DNA from: Vallitalea guaymasensis
GTDB lineage: Bacteria; Bacillota; Clostridia; Lachnospirales; Vallitaleaceae
Assembly (NCBI RefSeq): GCF_018141425.1
Contig: NZ_CP058561.1
Coordinates: 2,542,001-2,606,000 of the forward strand
Reading direction: 5' to 3'
DNA length: 64,000 bases
Every line of letters starts with the position of its first letter. The first letter of the stretch is position 1. Position numbers and translations under genes: made by a program. Of this stretch, positions 62,356 to 64,000 are shown in pieces. The notes below the pieces were generated by a model. It ran no database searches, was not told where the DNA came from, and saw only the letters and a list, made by a program, of their open reading frames with translations.

Positions 62356-63318
62356 ATGAAAAAAAGTAGTAATGCTAGATATATACTTCTTTTAATAATA
62401 TTGATTGTTAATGCTTTATATAGTTATCTATTTTTAACAAGGGGAGAAGTAATATTTTTAAGCTTTATCGTTTTTATACCTATTGCAATATATAGTTTGC
62501 AATACGAAGTAGATAGTAGATTGATATGTTGTATGTTAGCAGTTTCTATTGGAATTTATATGTTATACGGTATTGAGGATTTTATTTTATATAGCATGCT
62601 GATAATACTGCCTGCTTTTATCATTAGTTATATAGTAAAAGAGGAAATAGCTTTTTCAAAGGCTTTATCATTTACAAGTTTATTGATGTTTGTATGTTTT
62701 TTATGCGCTATAATTTCATTGAAATATATCTGTAAGATTGATGTTATAGAAGGGTATTTTAATATTATAGATGCATTGGAAATTGAATTCACTAATGTAT
62801 ATAGCGGATTTTTTAAAGCTAATACTAATTCAATACAAGAATATTCCATTGCTATGGGAACATTTAAGAATACTTTTCATTTCATGAAGTATTATTATCC
62901 TGCTTTATTATATCTATTATGTTTAGGTATATCCTTTATATCTATTTTGTGTATTAGAGTAATAGCTATTAAAGCAAAGCTCTATGATCATGGATTAGGA
63001 AATATATTAGGATTGAAAGTTTCTAGAAGCATGATTGTGTTTTTATTAATCACTATTTGCACCAAAGCTTTTAATTTAAGCAGCAACAGTTATTTTCTTA
63101 TAGCTATTAATAATATATTGGTTATTCTAACAGTGATGTTATTTTTATTGGGGATATTATTTGAAGTATCAGTAATTAAGAGAGTTAGGAGTGCTGGAAG
63201 AAGAAGTCTACTGATATTAGTTTCTATCTTTTGTCTTGTCTTTTTCCAAGCTTATTTTGTAGTAGCAGGTTTTATAGATAGTGTTTTCCAGATTAGAGTT
63301 AAATTAAATAATGCATAA
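62356..63318 (+). CDS. YybS-like DUF2232 membrane protein
   Basis: This 320-residue protein has about 8 membrane segments and is placed directly before gdpP, as yybS is in B. subtilis. The pattern of a long periplasmic stretch between helices (about 125-185) and C-terminal helices fits DUF2232. ATG follows AGGAGG. Function unknown; the gene pair with gdpP is conserved. Confidence 0.78.
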   Translation: MKKSSNARYILLLIILIVNALYSYLFLTRGEVIFLSFIVFIPIAIYSLQYEVDSRLICCMLAVSIGIYMLYGIEDFILYSMLIILPAFIISYIVKEEIAFSKALSFTSLLMFVCFLCAIISLKYICKIDVIEGYFNIIDALEIEFTNVYSGFFKANTNSIQEYSIAMGTFKNTFHFMKYYYPALLYLLCLGISFISILCIRVIAIKAKLYDHGLGNILGLKVSRSMIVFLLITICTKAFNLSSNSYFLIAINNILVILTVMLFLLGILFEVSVIKRVRSAGRRSLLILVSIFCLVFFQAYFVVAGFIDSVFQIRVKLNNA

Positions 63319-63388
63319 TAAGCATTAAAATTCTAAAATAGGAAGATAATAATATGGAACTTCTTTAAATCTTAAAGGAGAAGATTAT

Positions 63389-64000
63389 ATGAATAAGAAA
63401 ATTCAAATGAATAAACAAATAGAAAGTTATTTTAGGTGGCCTTTAATATATCTTGCCTTTCTATTTATATTGACCTTAATATTATTTTATATCAATATTA
63501 CTGCAGGTATCATTTCACTGGCATTTTTATTAGTTGCTGTAGCTGTAAGTTTTTTTATTGGAGTTGTTTCCAAAAGACACTTAATGAGCGAGGTAATAAA
63601 TTATGCTCTTACTTTTGGTACTTTACAGAAGAACTTTCTGCAAAAATTTCAGATACCTTATATTCTGTTAGATATTGATGGAAGAATACGATGGTTCAAT
63701 GAAGAATTTGAGACAATGATAGGTGAAAAAAAGATTCTGGACAAAAACATCAATGCACTTATACCTCACCTTAATTCTACTATCTTGCCTGTTGAAGATG
63801 ATACTGTTTTTGAAAAAGAGATATCTTTAGAGGATAAAATATATAGAGTGATAATCCGCAGTCTTGAAATAGATGACGATAATACTTTGGATGCATATGA
63901 TAGAATGAGTGATAGCGGTATTATCTATGCAACATATTTTTTTGATATAACTAATGAAAAAGAGTTACAAACAAAGAATGATGACCAAAAAACAGTTGTT
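63389..64000 (+). CDS. gdpP: GdpP-like cyclic-di-AMP phosphodiesterase, 5' part
   Basis: 204 residues are in the window and the frame runs off its end. Two N-terminal membrane segments (about 17-60) are followed by a degenerate PAS-like domain (about 83-150, beginning FQIPYILLDIDGRIRWFNEEF) as in GdpP/YybT. The degenerate GGDEF and DHH-DHHA1 domains would lie beyond the edge. The full enzyme hydrolyses c-di-AMP. ATG 63389 has AAAGGAG upstream. Gene order yybS-gdpP supports the call. Confidence 0.85.
   Translation, partial: MNKKIQMNKQIESYFRWPLIYLAFLFILTLILFYINITAGIISLAFLLVAVAVSFFIGVVSKRHLMSEVINYALTFGTLQKNFLQKFQIPYILLDIDGRIRWFNEEFETMIGEKKILDKNINALIPHLNSTILPVEDDTVFEKEISLEDKIYRVIIRSLEIDDDNTLDAYDRMSDSGIIYATYFFDITNEKELQTKNDDQKTVV

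Overview
The window comes from a low-GC, endospore-forming clostridial Firmicute. The signs are AT-rich codon use, strong GGAGG ribosome binding sites, many TTG/GTG starts, a PdaA-type cortex deacetylase, a YyaC-type sporulation protein, and the DUF951 / rpsF-ssb-rpsR / yybS / gdpP order known from Bacillus and Clostridia. The rRNA also reads as clostridial. A Vallitalea-like or other Lachnospirales relative is my guess from memory, not something proven here.

Layout. (1) 1-5.3 kb: fatty acid synthesis genes fabF (3' part), accB, fabZ, accC, accD, accA, with two palindromic elements between accC and accD. (2) 5.5-6.6 kb: pdaA-like deacetylase. (3) 6.7-13.7 kb: a complete RiPP cluster. A 60-residue precursor with six Cys in twelve residues and a Ser-rich tail is followed by a radical SAM/SPASM maturase, a TIGR04066-like protein and an acyl-carrier-related protein. 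A subtilisin-like protease and an ABC exporter diverge from it. This is the most interesting locus; it matches the CLI_3235-type Cys-rich peptide maturation system, whose product is not known to me. (4) 13.7-19 kb: PHP phosphoesterase divergent from an organophosphate-type MFS transporter, DeoR regulator and pgi. (5) 19-21.6 kb: AraC regulator behind a near-perfect Fur box, then a MATE exporter. (6) 21.6-23.2 kb: an intact IS256-family element that landed in a terminator with an 8-bp target duplication. (7) 23.2-34.8 kb: conserved hypothetical gene, sfsA, niaR-like repressor, PTS-EIIC-like permease, a DUF4097/ECF sigma/small membrane protein/B-box membrane protein operon, an EEP-family phosphatase, two bacterial PH-domain proteins, yyaC and a LysM protein with a degenerate JAMM-like domain. 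(8) 34.9-40.2 kb: GH2 glycosidase divergent from an AraC regulator, then an IS4-family element with long modular inverted ends. (9) 40.2-46.9 kb: pepF, glgA-like glycogen synthase, a YkvI-like permease, a DUF5711-type protein and a CvpA family protein.

(10) 47.2-59.0 kb: two tandem rRNA operons with the unusual gene order 16S-5S-23S. The second carries tRNA-Ile and tRNA-Ala between 5S and 23S and is followed by tRNA-Asn, tRNA-Glu, a divergent extra 5S, tRNA-Cys and initiator tRNA-Met. Each 23S is preceded by its own promoter-like sequence. (11) 59.2-64 kb: EamA transporter, a DUF951 small gene, rpsF-ssb-rpsR, a MazG-like protein, a yybS-like gene and the 5' part of gdpP.

Functional links: acc/fab genes supply malonyl-CoA and elongation steps; the RiPP genes form a make-modify-export module; Fur control of the AraC/MATE pair suggests an iron-related role; the GH2/AraC pair looks like an inducible sugar-use unit. 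All function calls rest on reading motifs and remembered families, without database searches.
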